Assembly: GCA_021153985.1 (NCBI GenBank)
Contig: JAJKJM010000030.1
Span: 1 to 43,290, forward strand
Direction of reading: 5' to 3'
From: Polaromonas sp.
GTDB lineage: Bacteria; Pseudomonadota; Gammaproteobacteria; Burkholderiales; Burkholderiaceae_C
DNA: 43,290 nt
Made by a program: the position numbers and the translations under genes. Shown here piece by piece: positions 17,752 through 27,801 of this stretch. The first letter of the stretch is position 1. Each line of letters opens with the position of its first letter. The notes below the pieces were generated by a model. The model worked only from the letters and a program-made list of their open reading frames with translations, ran no database searches and had not been told where the DNA came from.

Positions 17752-18513
17752 GTGAAAATGTTCCGGGTTGCCGCGACGGTCGCGGCTGGCATGCTGGCGT
17801 TCAGTGCACACGCCGGCCTGTTTGAAGACGATGAAGCCCGCAAGGCGATCCTCGACCTGCGGCAGAAGGTTGACAGCTCGCAGCAACGCATGGCTGATGA
17901 GGTGCGAAAAACCGCTGAAGACAATGCCCAGCTGCGCCGCAGCCTGCTTGACCTGTCCAACCAGATCGATGCGTTGCGCAACGAGCTTGCCACCCTGCGC
18001 GGGCAAAACGAAAACCTGACGCGCAACGTTGTAGAGATGCAGCGCACCCAGAAAGACTTGACGACGGGCGTGGACGAGCGCCTGCGCAAGTTCGAGCCGG
18101 GCAAGGTCAGCGTGGACGGCAAGGAATTCGTCGCCGACCCTGCTGAAAAGCAGGAATTCGAAACCGCGCTGGCCACCCTTCGCAAGGGCGACTTCGCGGC
18201 TGCGCAGACCAGCTTTCTGGCTTTTATGAAGCGCTACCCGCAAACCGGCTACCGGGCTTCGGCCTTGTTCTGGCTGGGCAATGCGCAATACGCGCTTCGC
18301 AATTACCGCGATGCGGTAACCAATTTCCGCTCGCTCGTGACGGCCGAACCCGATCACATGCGTGCGCCGGAAGCCATGCTCTCGCTGGCCAATTGCCAGA
18401 TAGAGCTCAAGGACACCAAGTCGGCCCGCAAGACGCTCGAGGACCTGGTCAAGGCCTATCCTCAAGCTGAAGCTGCCGGTGTGGCCAAAGAGCGTCTGGC
18501 CAAGCTGAAGTAA
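17752..18513 (+). CDS. cpoB: Cell division coordinator CpoB (YbgF), TPR protein
   Basis: A periplasmic protein that in E. coli links Tol-Pal constriction to PBP1B-driven septal peptidoglycan synthesis. The signal peptide ends SAHAGLFEDDEAR, the expected mature start. Residues about 25-100 form a trimerising coiled coil rich in Q, N and R, and the C-terminal 120 residues hold three TPR-like repeats (ASALFWLGNAQYALRNYRDA and similar). Start: GTG at 17752, or the ATG two codons on. The gene is 14 bases after pal, and a strong stem-loop follows the stop. Confidence 0.95.
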   Translation: MKMFRVAATVAAGMLAFSAHAGLFEDDEARKAILDLRQKVDSSQQRMADEVRKTAEDNAQLRRSLLDLSNQIDALRNELATLRGQNENLTRNVVEMQRTQKDLTTGVDERLRKFEPGKVSVDGKEFVADPAEKQEFETALATLRKGDFAAAQTSFLAFMKRYPQTGYRASALFWLGNAQYALRNYRDAVTNFRSLVTAEPDHMRAPEAMLSLANCQIELKDTKSARKTLEDLVKAYPQAEAAGVAKERLAKLK

Positions 18514-18517
18514 GCCG

Positions 18518-18551
18518 TACCCCGGGCAGGCTATCCGGCCGGCCCGGGGTA
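18518..18551 (+). terminator. Strong stem-loop after cpoB, without a T tract
   Basis: TACCCCGGGC (18518-18527) pairs perfectly with GCCCGGGGTA (18542-18551) around a 14-base loop. It is followed by GAAAATC rather than T residues, so it may be a transcript-stabilising 3' hairpin or Rho-associated end rather than a standard intrinsic terminator of tolB-pal-cpoB. Confidence 0.55.
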
Positions 18552-18579
18552 GAAAATCATTCGCCCCTAAAATCGGGCA

Positions 18580-19695
18580 ATGGATATCTCCGCACTCAAC
18601 AGTCTCACGGCCCAGGTTCTCTGGGCCGGTTTCATTCTCTCGATGGTTTTCGGCGCGATTGCCCAGCGCACACACTTTTGCACCATGGGCGCCGTCAGCG
18701 ACATCGTGAACATGGGCGACTGGACCCGCATGCGCATGTGGGGCATGGCGATTGGCGTCGCCATGATCGGCTTTTTCACCATGGCTGCGGCCGGTGTGAT
18801 CGACCCCGCCAAAACGCTTTATGCCTCCAACCGTTTTATCTGGCTTTCGGCTCTGGTGGGCGGCGCCATGTTCGGTTTCGGCATGGTGCTCGCTTCCGGG
18901 TGCGGCAGCAAGACTTTGGTGCGCATTGGCGGAGGCAGCTTGAAATCGGTCGTGGTGTTCGCCGTCATGGGCATCGCAGCCTTTGCCACGCTCAAAGGCA
19001 TCACCGCTGTGGTGCGTGTGGCTACCGTCGACAAGGTGGCTGTTGATTTCGCGACCAACGCTACTTTGCCAAATTGGGTGGCCGGCGCGACCGGCATTTC
19101 GCCTGCAGCAGCGGGAATCGGCCTGGCTATCCTGATCGGGCTGGGACTGATCGTCTGGGCCTTGTTTGGCGAGGACTTCCGGCGCTTTGACAATTTGCTT
19201 GCCGGCCTGGGCATAGGCGCTGTTGTAGCGGCCATGTGGTGGGTAAGCGGAAGGCTGGGCTATGTGGCCGAGCATCCTGAAACCCTGCAAGAGGCGTTCC
19301 TCGCCACCAATTCGGGCAGGGCCGAGGCGCTGAGCTTTGTGTCGCCGGTGGCCTATACCGTGGACTGGCTCATGTTTTTCAGCGACAAGAGCAAGGTCCT
19401 CACGCTCGGTATCGTGTCGGTATTTGGCGTAGTGGCCGGCTCTGCCGTTTATGCAGTGCTGTCGCGCAATTTCCGGTGGGAAGGTTTTCGCGACGCGGAA
19501 GACACCGCCAACCACCTGGTGGGTGCCACGCTGATGGGCGTGGGCGGCGTCTGCGCCATGGGCTGCACCGTGGGGCAGGGGCTGTCCGGCATCTCCACCC
19601 TGAGCGCGACCAGCTTTGTGGCGCTGGCCGCAATCCTGGTCGGTTGCGTGGCAGGGTTGAAATACCAGGTCTGGCGGCTTGAACACTCAGTCTGA
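18580..19695 (+). CDS. YeeE/YedE family (thiosulfate/sulfur) membrane transporter
   Basis: A polytopic inner-membrane protein of 371 residues with about nine to ten hydrophobic spans. In the family, structurally studied YeeE imports thiosulfate through a pathway lined by conserved cysteines. Here the equivalent pattern is visible: THFCTMGA (Cys34), ASGCGSKT (Cys108) and AMGCTVGQG (Cys329), each in its own G-rich re-entrant-like loop. It has the fused full length rather than the split two-gene form. It overlaps or nearly abuts tcdA, depending on that gene's start, which suggests shared transcription. The transported sulfur species is inferred. Confidence 0.88.
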   Translation: MDISALNSLTAQVLWAGFILSMVFGAIAQRTHFCTMGAVSDIVNMGDWTRMRMWGMAIGVAMIGFFTMAAAGVIDPAKTLYASNRFIWLSALVGGAMFGFGMVLASGCGSKTLVRIGGGSLKSVVVFAVMGIAAFATLKGITAVVRVATVDKVAVDFATNATLPNWVAGATGISPAAAGIGLAILIGLGLIVWALFGEDFRRFDNLLAGLGIGAVVAAMWWVSGRLGYVAEHPETLQEAFLATNSGRAEALSFVSPVAYTVDWLMFFSDKSKVLTLGIVSVFGVVAGSAVYAVLSRNFRWEGFRDAEDTANHLVGATLMGVGGVCAMGCTVGQGLSGISTLSATSFVALAAILVGCVAGLKYQVWRLEHSV

Positions 19696-19717
19696 AGCGT
19701 ACATTGCTTCACAAGCC

Positions 19718-20497
19718 ATGACCTCCTTTATCGAAGAGCTCCCTGCTGATCTGGAGCGCCGTTTCGGCGGTCTGGCGCGCCTTTATGGAGCGGCTGGCGC
19801 GCAACGAATACGCCAGGCGCACATCGTGGTGGTGGGTTTGGGCGGTGTGGGCTCCTGGGCCGCCGAGGCCGCGGCCCGAAGCGGCGTGGCGCGCCTCACT
19901 TTGATTGACCTTGACCACATCGCCGAATCCAATATCAACCGGCAAGTGCATGCACTGGACAGCACGCTGGGGCAAGCTAAGGTGCAAGCCATGCGTGAAC
20001 GCATCGCGCAGATTCATCCAGGGTGCCGCGTCGACGGCATCGAAGAGTTTGTTGATGCTGCCAACTGGCCCGGCATTCTTGGCCTGGAAGCGGACTTTGA
20101 TCGCAAGCACTTCGCCGTGATCGACGCCTGCGATCAGGTCAAGGCCAAAACGGCCATGGCTGCCTGGGCCATTGCCAACAAGGTGAATCTGGTCAGCGTG
20201 GGCGCAGCCGGCGGCAAGCGGCTTGCGCACCGCGTCGACATTGACGACCTGTCCCTGGTCACGCATGACCCGCTGCTGGCGCAGTTACGTTACAGGCTGC
20301 GCAAAGAGCATGGCGGCGCGCGCAAAGGCAAGATCGGTGTGGCCTGCGTGTTCAGCCGCGAGGCGGTCCTGCAGCCGGCTGCAGCAGCCCAAAGCGACGG
20401 GAGCCTGAACTGCCACGGTTATGGATCGGTCGTGAGTGTGACCTCCACCTTCGGCCTGTGCGCGGCAGGCTGGGCGCTCGACAAAATTGCGGCCTGA
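19718..20497 (+). CDS. tcdA: tRNA threonylcarbamoyladenosine dehydratase TcdA (CsdL)
   Basis: An E1-like ATP-dependent enzyme that cyclises t6A at position 37 of ANN-decoding tRNAs to ct6A. The nucleotide-binding loop VVGLGGVGSWAAEAAARSGV starts at about residue 38 and is followed by DLDHIAESNINRQVHAL. A C-terminal CHGYGSVVSVTSTFGLCAAGW is also typical of the family. I use ATG 19718 (259 residues), which begins near the usual N-terminus; TTG 19679 inside the YeeE gene would add 13 residues. It lies directly upstream of two tRNA-Lys genes, which are expected substrates. Confidence 0.93.
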   Translation: MTSFIEELPADLERRFGGLARLYGAAGAQRIRQAHIVVVGLGGVGSWAAEAAARSGVARLTLIDLDHIAESNINRQVHALDSTLGQAKVQAMRERIAQIHPGCRVDGIEEFVDAANWPGILGLEADFDRKHFAVIDACDQVKAKTAMAAWAIANKVNLVSVGAAGGKRLAHRVDIDDLSLVTHDPLLAQLRYRLRKEHGGARKGKIGVACVFSREAVLQPAAAAQSDGSLNCHGYGSVVSVTSTFGLCAAGWALDKIAA

Positions 20498-20501
20498 GTT
20501 T

Positions 20502-20531
20502 TTGCGGTGAGATAAAAAATCACGCTATAAT
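20502..20531 (+). promoter_or_regulatory. Promoter of the tRNA-Lys pair
   Basis: A perfect -10 TATAAT at 20526-20531 with -35 TTGCGG at 20502-20507 and an 18-base spacer, about 60 bases before the first tRNA. It starts right after the tcdA stop. Confidence 0.75.
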
Positions 20532-20590
20532 TCAAGGCTTTGCTGCCCTCAAAGCAGTAAAAACCGGGATGTATCGCAAGATGCAACCTT

Positions 20591-20666
20591 GGGACCATAG
20601 CTCAGTTGGTAGAGCAGCGGACTTTTAATCCGTTTGTCGTGGGTTCGACCCCCGCTGGTCCCACCA
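20591..20666 (+). tRNA. tRNA-Lys (UUU)
   Basis: A 76-base tRNA with encoded CCA. The acceptor GGGACCA pairs with TGGTCCC, and D-loop AGCTCAGTTGGTAGAGC and T-arm GGTTCGACCCC are standard. The anticodon loop CTTTTAA gives anticodon TTT at 20624-20626 with A at position 37. It is the first of two tRNA-Lys genes in one transcript. Confidence 0.97.
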
Positions 20667-20674
20667 GAAATTCC

Positions 20675-20750
20675 GGGTTCTTAGCTCAGTTGGTAGAGCA
20701 GCGGACTCTTAATCCGTAGGTCGACAGTTCGAATCTGTCAGAACCCACCA
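20675..20750 (+). tRNA. tRNA-Lys (CUU)
   Basis: A 76-base tRNA with encoded CCA, eight bases after the first. The acceptor GGGTTCT pairs with AGAACCC. Anticodon loop CTCTTAA gives CTT at 20708-20710. The D-arm and anticodon stem are the same as in the neighbouring tRNA, while the T-arm and acceptor stem differ, so this is an old duplication with diverged identity for AAG codons. Confidence 0.97.
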
Positions 20751-20758
20751 GGTACATC

Positions 20759-20796
20759 AAGGACTTAGCCGCAAGGCTAGGTCCTTTTGTTTTTCT
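20759..20796 (+). terminator. Rho-independent terminator of the tRNA-Lys transcript
   Basis: AAGGACTTAGCC (20759-20770) pairs with GGCTAGGTCCTT (20775-20786) around a GCAA loop, followed by TTTGTTTTTC. This is a good intrinsic terminator, eight bases after the second CCA. Confidence 0.9.
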
Positions 20797-20841
20797 GGGC
20801 GCGATACCTTGCGTCGCAATCGAACGCGGAGCCCAAGGCGC

Positions 20842-21345
20842 TCAAGCCGAATATTCCAGCGCCGGCACATCCAGCTGCGCCTGCTTCGCCACCCGTATGC
20901 AATCCTTCATGTGCTCTTCACCGAAGTAGCGGATGGCGGCGTAGCCCACAGCGGCCGAGACAATCTGCCCTGCCAGCGGCACGTATTTGGCAACCTGCTT
21001 GGTCGTCAGGCGCACGCCAATCTTGGTGGCGGCCTTGATCACCAGGTCGCGGCTGATGAACTTGCCGATCAGGACAGAGCCCACCATGGTGACGGCCTTC
21101 TGGACCTGGTCGCGCTTTTTAGGTTCAAGCCGATCGAGTTGCTGCGGCGTGAGGCCGAATTCCTTGTTGATTTCGGGAATGAGCTTTGACAGCATCGCCG
21201 CGTCCACCATCCAGTCAAGCCCGGGTACCGGCACGGCGCTGGCTGCGGCGGCGACGACGGCGCGCTTGTTCAGCAGCTTGCGGCTGCGTTTGACGGCGGC
21301 GGCGAGAGCGGCGTCATCGGACGCCATTTGCAGGGCGGTGGGCAT
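20842..21345 (-). CDS. Uncharacterised alanine-rich 167-residue protein
   Basis: I do not recognise a named gene. The protein opens with a basic helix and a run AVVAAAASAVPVPGLDWMVDAAML, followed by KLIPEINKEFGLTPQQLD. Two further hydrophobic, glycine-containing segments follow (VTMVGSVLIGKFI and YVPLAGQIVSAAVGYAAIRYFGEEH). The VPVPGLD helix and paired hydrophobic segments are reminiscent of DUF697-type membrane-associated domains found at the end of some GTPases, or of EcsC-like proteins; this is a resemblance, not an assignment. It stands alone between the tRNA terminator and the ABC-F gene. The ATG at 21345 has a GAGAGC-like sequence upstream. Confidence 0.7.
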   Translation of the reverse strand: MPTALQMASDDAALAAAVKRSRKLLNKRAVVAAAASAVPVPGLDWMVDAAMLSKLIPEINKEFGLTPQQLDRLEPKKRDQVQKAVTMVGSVLIGKFISRDLVIKAATKIGVRLTTKQVAKYVPLAGQIVSAAVGYAAIRYFGEEHMKDCIRVAKQAQLDVPALEYSA

Positions 21346-21438
21346 CGCGTTGCTCTCCTGGCGGTGTTGAACTAAAAGCCGGGAAACTGAACCGTCCGTT
21401 TGCCGTAACCGGAACAGATGACCAGCCTCTCTGGCACT

Positions 21439-23460
21439 TTATACCGCAGCGGTCTCGATCTGTTCGGTCAGCTCAAGCCACCGTTCTTCCAGCATGTCTA
21501 TTTCACCTTCGATGGCTTTGAGGCGTTTGCCGGTCTGGGCGATCTCCGCCGGCGCGGTGGTGGTAGTCAGCAACGCCTGCAGGCTATCGCGTTCGGTGGT
21601 CAGCGCCTTCATGCGCAGGTCGATTTTTTCGATTTCCTTGCGCAAGGGCTTGGTGGCTTCGGCTTGCTGCTGGCGGCGCTGGGCGTCGAGCTTGCGCTGC
21701 TCGGGCGTCTCGCGCGGCACAGGTTTCTTTTCTTCAGCCGCTGCAACCGGTGTAGCTGCTGCAGCTGACTTGACAGCGGCGGCAGGGGCCGCGCTGCCGG
21801 TCTTCTTGGCTTCCTCGCGCTGGCGCTTGGCGTGGTCGAGCAGGTATTTCTGATAATCGTCAAGGTCGCCGTCAAACGGTGCAACGCCCCCTTGCGACAC
21901 CATCCAGAACTCGTCGCAAACGGCGCGCAGCAGCGCACGGTCGTGGCTGACCAGCATCACGGTGCCTTCAAACTCGTTGAGCGCCATGGACAGCGCCTCG
22001 CGCGTGGCCAGGTCCAGGTGGTTGGTCGGCTCATCAAGCAGCAGCAGGTTGGGGCGCTGCCAGACGATCATGCACAGCACCAGCCGCGCTTTTTCGCCAC
22101 CGCTCATGCTGCCCACGGCCTGCTTGACCATGTCGCCGCCGAAATTGAAGTTGCCCAGAAAGCTGCGCAAGTCCTGCTCGCGCGTGGGCTGGTTGCCCAT
22201 CTTGCCCGCGGCCGTGACTTCCTTGACCAGGCGGATCATGTGCTCCAGCGGGTTGTCCGCGGGGCGCAGCACGTCCAGCTCCTGCTGGGCGAAGTAGCCG
22301 ATGTTCAGGCCCTTGCCTTCAATCATTTCGCCTTCGATGGGCGTGAGCGCGCGGGCGACGGTTTTGACCAGCGTCGATTTGCCCTGGCCATTGGCGCCCA
22401 GGATGCCGATGCGCTGGCCGGCCAGCACTGATTTGCTGACGTTTTGCACGATGACAGTGGGTGGCGTGCCTTCAGGAGCGCCTTCGGGCGGCGGGTAGCC
22501 GAAGTAGGCGTTCTGCATCGACAGCATGGGGTTGGGCAGGTTGGCCGGTTCCTTGAACTCGAATGTGAAGTCGGCCTCAGCCAGCAGTGGCGCGATTTTC
22601 TCCATGCGGTCCAGTGCCTTGACGCGGCTTTGCGCCTGCTTGGCCTTGCTGGCCTTGGCCTTGAAGCGGGCGATGAACTTCTGCAGATGGGCAATCTTGT
22701 CTTGCTGCTTGGAAAACGCGGTTTGCTGCAGCGCCATCTGCTCTGCGCGCAAATCTTCGAACTTGCTGTAGTTGCCGCCGTAACGCGTCAGTTTGGCGCT
22801 TTCGATATGCACCGTCACATTGGTCACAGCATCGAGAAATTCGCGGTCGTGGCTGATGACCAGCATGGTGCCCTGGTATTTTTTCAGCCAGGCTTCCAGC
22901 CAGACCAATGCGTCCAAATCCAGATGGTTGGTGGGTTCGTCGAGCAGCAACAGGTCGGACGGGCACATCAGCGCGCGCGCCAGCTGCAAGCGCATGCGCC
23001 AGCCGCCAGAAAAGCTGTTGACCGGATTGTCCAGTTCGCTGACCTTGAAGCCCAGGCCCAGGATCAGCGCTTGGGCGCGCGCCTGTGAGTCGTGTGCGCC
23101 GGAGTCGTACAGCTCCATGTAAGCGTGCGCCATGCGGTCGCCGTCGCCGCTCTCTTCGGCGGCCGTCACCTCGGCTTGCGCGGCCATCAGCACCACATCG
23201 CCTTCGATCACGTAGTCGGTGGCGCTTTGTTCGGTTTCGGGCATGTCCTGCGCCACCTGCGCCATGCGCCACTGCGTGGGAATCGAAAACTCGCCGCCGT
23301 CTTCATGCAGTGTTCCGTTGAGCATGGCAAACAACGAGGACTTGCCTGCGCCGTTACGCCCCACCAGGCCGACGTTCTCGCCGGGGTTGAGGGTGACGGA
23401 CGCACCGTCCAGAATCACTTTGGCGCCGCGGCGCAGCACGACGTTTTTAAGGGTAATCAT
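21439..23460 (-). CDS. ABC-F family ATP-binding protein (YheS-like)
   Basis: A soluble protein with two ABC ATPase domains and no membrane segment. ABC-F proteins act at the ribosomal E site and modulate translation. Domain 1 has Walker A GRNGAGKS (34-41), signature SFSGGWRMRL (from about 149) and LLLLDEPTNHLDL. Domain 2 has GANGQGKSTL near residue 350 and SMSGGEKARL. The linker between them is Lys/Gln-rich (SKQQDKIAHLQKFIARFKAKASKAKQAQSR, split here by memory of the frame) and the 673-residue protein ends in a charged coiled coil after an Ala/Pro-rich stretch. Length and domain layout fit YheS better than Uup or EttA. Confidence 0.92.
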   Translation of the reverse strand: MITLKNVVLRRGAKVILDGASVTLNPGENVGLVGRNGAGKSSLFAMLNGTLHEDGGEFSIPTQWRMAQVAQDMPETEQSATDYVIEGDVVLMAAQAEVTAAEESGDGDRMAHAYMELYDSGAHDSQARAQALILGLGFKVSELDNPVNSFSGGWRMRLQLARALMCPSDLLLLDEPTNHLDLDALVWLEAWLKKYQGTMLVISHDREFLDAVTNVTVHIESAKLTRYGGNYSKFEDLRAEQMALQQTAFSKQQDKIAHLQKFIARFKAKASKAKQAQSRVKALDRMEKIAPLLAEADFTFEFKEPANLPNPMLSMQNAYFGYPPPEGAPEGTPPTVIVQNVSKSVLAGQRIGILGANGQGKSTLVKTVARALTPIEGEMIEGKGLNIGYFAQQELDVLRPADNPLEHMIRLVKEVTAAGKMGNQPTREQDLRSFLGNFNFGGDMVKQAVGSMSGGEKARLVLCMIVWQRPNLLLLDEPTNHLDLATREALSMALNEFEGTVMLVSHDRALLRAVCDEFWMVSQGGVAPFDGDLDDYQKYLLDHAKRQREEAKKTGSAAPAAAVKSAAAATPVAAAEEKKPVPRETPEQRKLDAQRRQQQAEATKPLRKEIEKIDLRMKALTTERDSLQALLTTTTAPAEIAQTGKRLKAIEGEIDMLEERWLELTEQIETAAV

Positions 23461-23565
23461 TTCAATAGCAACTTCAGGAAAGTGAATCGGGCAGCGCGGC
23501 AGGCGCTTTGCCCTTGTGCAAGAGGCGCGCCAGCGGCTCAGAGCGGCGGGCTTCGGCGATCGGCT

Positions 23566-25706
<2,141 letters not shown>

Positions 25707-25754
25707 TCAGTCGCATTCGAGTCGGCCCGAAGAGACGAGCGCCGTCGTGTTTTT

Positions 25755-26900
25755 TCAGTGTTTCACGTCCAGCGTGATCTCGGTAAAGGACGGTTCGTCA
25801 TCCGGGTCCTCTTCAGGCTCCAGCGCCTTGGCCTTGATGGCGAAGTCATTCTCCAGCCGCCACATCAGGTTGGTCGGCGAGTCGGCATAGAGGATGCCTT
25901 CCTTGCGCGTGACGGTGCCGTCAACGATCAGCTTGGCGATGTCCTGCTCAAAGGTCTGCGAGCCTTCGGCCATGGATTTTTCCATGGCTTCTTTCACGCC
26001 CGAGAAGTCGCCTTTTTCAATCAGTTCGGAAATCAGCTTGGTGTTGAGCATGACCTCCACGGCCGGCGTGCGGCCGCCGTCCTGGGTGCGCAGCAGGCGC
26101 TGCGACACGATGGCTTTGAGGGCCGCGCCCAGGTCGCCCAGCATGGTGCTGCGCACTTCCACCGGGTAGAAGCTCAGGATACGGTTCAGCGCCTGGTAGC
26201 TGTTGTTGGCGTGCATGGTGGCCAGGCACAGGTGGCCCGACTGCGCATAGGCAATCGCGGCCGACATGGTTTCCCGGTCGCGGATTTCACCGATCAGGAT
26301 CACGTCAGGCGCCTGGCGCAGCGCGTTTTTCAGCGCCACTTGCAAGGATTGCGTGTCGCTGCCGACTTCGCGCTGATTGACCACCGATTTTTTGTTGGTG
26401 AACAAAAATTCGACCGGGTCTTCAATTGTGAGGATGTGGCCCAGCGTGGTTTCATTGCGGTGGTCCATCATCGCGGCCAGCGTGGTGCTCTTGCCGGCGC
26501 CTGTGGAGCCTACCATCAGCAGCAGCCCGCGCTTTTCCATGATCAGGTCGGCCAGGATGGGCGGCACGTTCAGGCTTTCGAGCGGCGGGATTTCGGTGGG
26601 AATGTAGCGGATCACCGCGGCGTAAGTGCTTCGCTGCTTGAAAGCGCTGATCCGGAAATTGCCCAGCCCGGCGATCGGCAGCGCCATGTTGAGCTCGCCC
26701 ATTTCTTCCATCTCTTCGATGCGCTCAGGCGGCAGCACCTCGGCCAGCAGGTTGCGCGGCGCGTCGGCCGGCAGGATTTGCGCATTGATGGGAATGGCCT
26801 GGCCGTTGATTTTGATCAGGGCGGGAGAATGCGCCGACAGGTAAACGTCCGACGCCTTTTTGTCCGCCATCAAGCGAAGGATTCTTTCCATCGTGCTCAT
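25755..26900 (-). CDS. pilU: Type IV pilus retraction ATPase PilU
   Basis: A hexameric cytoplasmic ATPase of the PilT/PilU/GspE family that helps PilT retract type IV pili. Walker A GSTGAGKST is at 131-139, the Asp box around TIEDPVEFL, Walker B LIGEIRDRET and the His box ATMHANN. At 381 residues with an acidic C-terminal tail (EPEEDPDDEPSF) it fits PilU better than PilT, which is about 345 residues and is not in the window. It lies between dapD and dapE in the same direction, 52 bases from dapD, so it may share their transcript. Confidence 0.93.
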   Translation of the reverse strand: MSTMERILRLMADKKASDVYLSAHSPALIKINGQAIPINAQILPADAPRNLLAEVLPPERIEEMEEMGELNMALPIAGLGNFRISAFKQRSTYAAVIRYIPTEIPPLESLNVPPILADLIMEKRGLLLMVGSTGAGKSTTLAAMMDHRNETTLGHILTIEDPVEFLFTNKKSVVNQREVGSDTQSLQVALKNALRQAPDVILIGEIRDRETMSAAIAYAQSGHLCLATMHANNSYQALNRILSFYPVEVRSTMLGDLGAALKAIVSQRLLRTQDGGRTPAVEVMLNTKLISELIEKGDFSGVKEAMEKSMAEGSQTFEQDIAKLIVDGTVTRKEGILYADSPTNLMWRLENDFAIKAKALEPEEDPDDEPSFTEITLDVKH

Positions 26901-26952
26901 AGTCCGCTCCCTGTCATTTCAATGTGTGCAATCAAGCCGCCAAGCCGGGTGA

Positions 26953-27789
26953 TCAGTCGCGCAGAAGGTCATTCAAGCTGGTGGTCGAGCGGGTTTTCGC
27001 GTCCACGCGCTTGACGATCACCGCGCAGTACATGCTGTACTTGCCGCCGGCCTTGGGCAAATTGCCCGACACCACGACGGAACCCGCAGGGATGCGGCCA
27101 TAGGTGACGGTGTCGGCTTCACGGTCATAAATTGGCGTGCTCTGGCCGATGTAGACCCCCATCGAGATCACCGAGTTTTCTTCGACGATCACGCCTTCGA
27201 CCACTTCGGAGCGGGCGCCGATAAAGCAGTTGTCTTCAATGATGGTGGGGTTGGCTTGCAAAGGCTCCAGCACGCCACCCAAGCCTACGCCACCCGACAG
27301 GTGCACGTTGTTGCCGACTTGCGCGCAACTGCCCACGGTGGCCCAGGTGTCGACCATGGTGCCTTCGCCGACCCAGGCGCCGATGTTGACGTAGCTGGGC
27401 ATCAGGATCGCGCCCTTGGCGATAAAGCTGCCGCGGCGTGCCACGGCTGGCGGCACCACGCGCACGCCGGTGGCGCGCATTTCGGTTTCGCTCAGGTGGG
27501 CAAACTTGGTTTTGACCTTGTCGAAAAAGCCCAGGTCGCCGGCTCGCATGAGTTCGTTGTCCTGCAGGCGAAAGCTCAGCAGCACGGCCTTTTTGATCCA
27601 CTGGTGTGTCGTCCATACGCCGACGCTTTCGCGGGTGGCTACGCGCAGCGAGCCATTGTTCAGCTGGGAGATCGTTTGCTCGACTGCCTCCAGGATGTCC
27701 TTGGGCGCCGACTTGGGCGACAGGTTGGCGCGGTCTTCCCAGGCGGCGTCAATGGTTTGCTGGAGCGCTTGCAGGTTGGCTTGATTCAT
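26953..27789 (-). CDS. dapD: Tetrahydrodipicolinate N-succinyltransferase
   Basis: Transfers succinyl from succinyl-CoA to tetrahydrodipicolinate, the step before DapC. The 278 residues include an N-terminal helical domain and a left-handed parallel beta-helix of hexapeptide repeats from about residue 105 ([20 protein letters not shown] and the following turns), including [19 protein letters not shown]. The ATG at 27789 is 12 bases from the dapC stop, so dapC-dapD are surely one unit. Confidence 0.97.
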   Translation of the reverse strand: MNQANLQALQQTIDAAWEDRANLSPKSAPKDILEAVEQTISQLNNGSLRVATRESVGVWTTHQWIKKAVLLSFRLQDNELMRAGDLGFFDKVKTKFAHLSETEMRATGVRVVPPAVARRGSFIAKGAILMPSYVNIGAWVGEGTMVDTWATVGSCAQVGNNVHLSGGVGLGGVLEPLQANPTIIEDNCFIGARSEVVEGVIVEENSVISMGVYIGQSTPIYDREADTVTYGRIPAGSVVVSGNLPKAGGKYSMYCAVIVKRVDAKTRSTTSLNDLLRD

Positions 27790-27801
27790 GAGAATGGTTT
27801 T

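Noticed and set aside
17734..19686. A 650-codon minus-strand open frame opposite cpoB and the YeeE transporter
   Set aside because: It spans two well-supported genes on the other strand and shows no domain; it is caused by codon bias.
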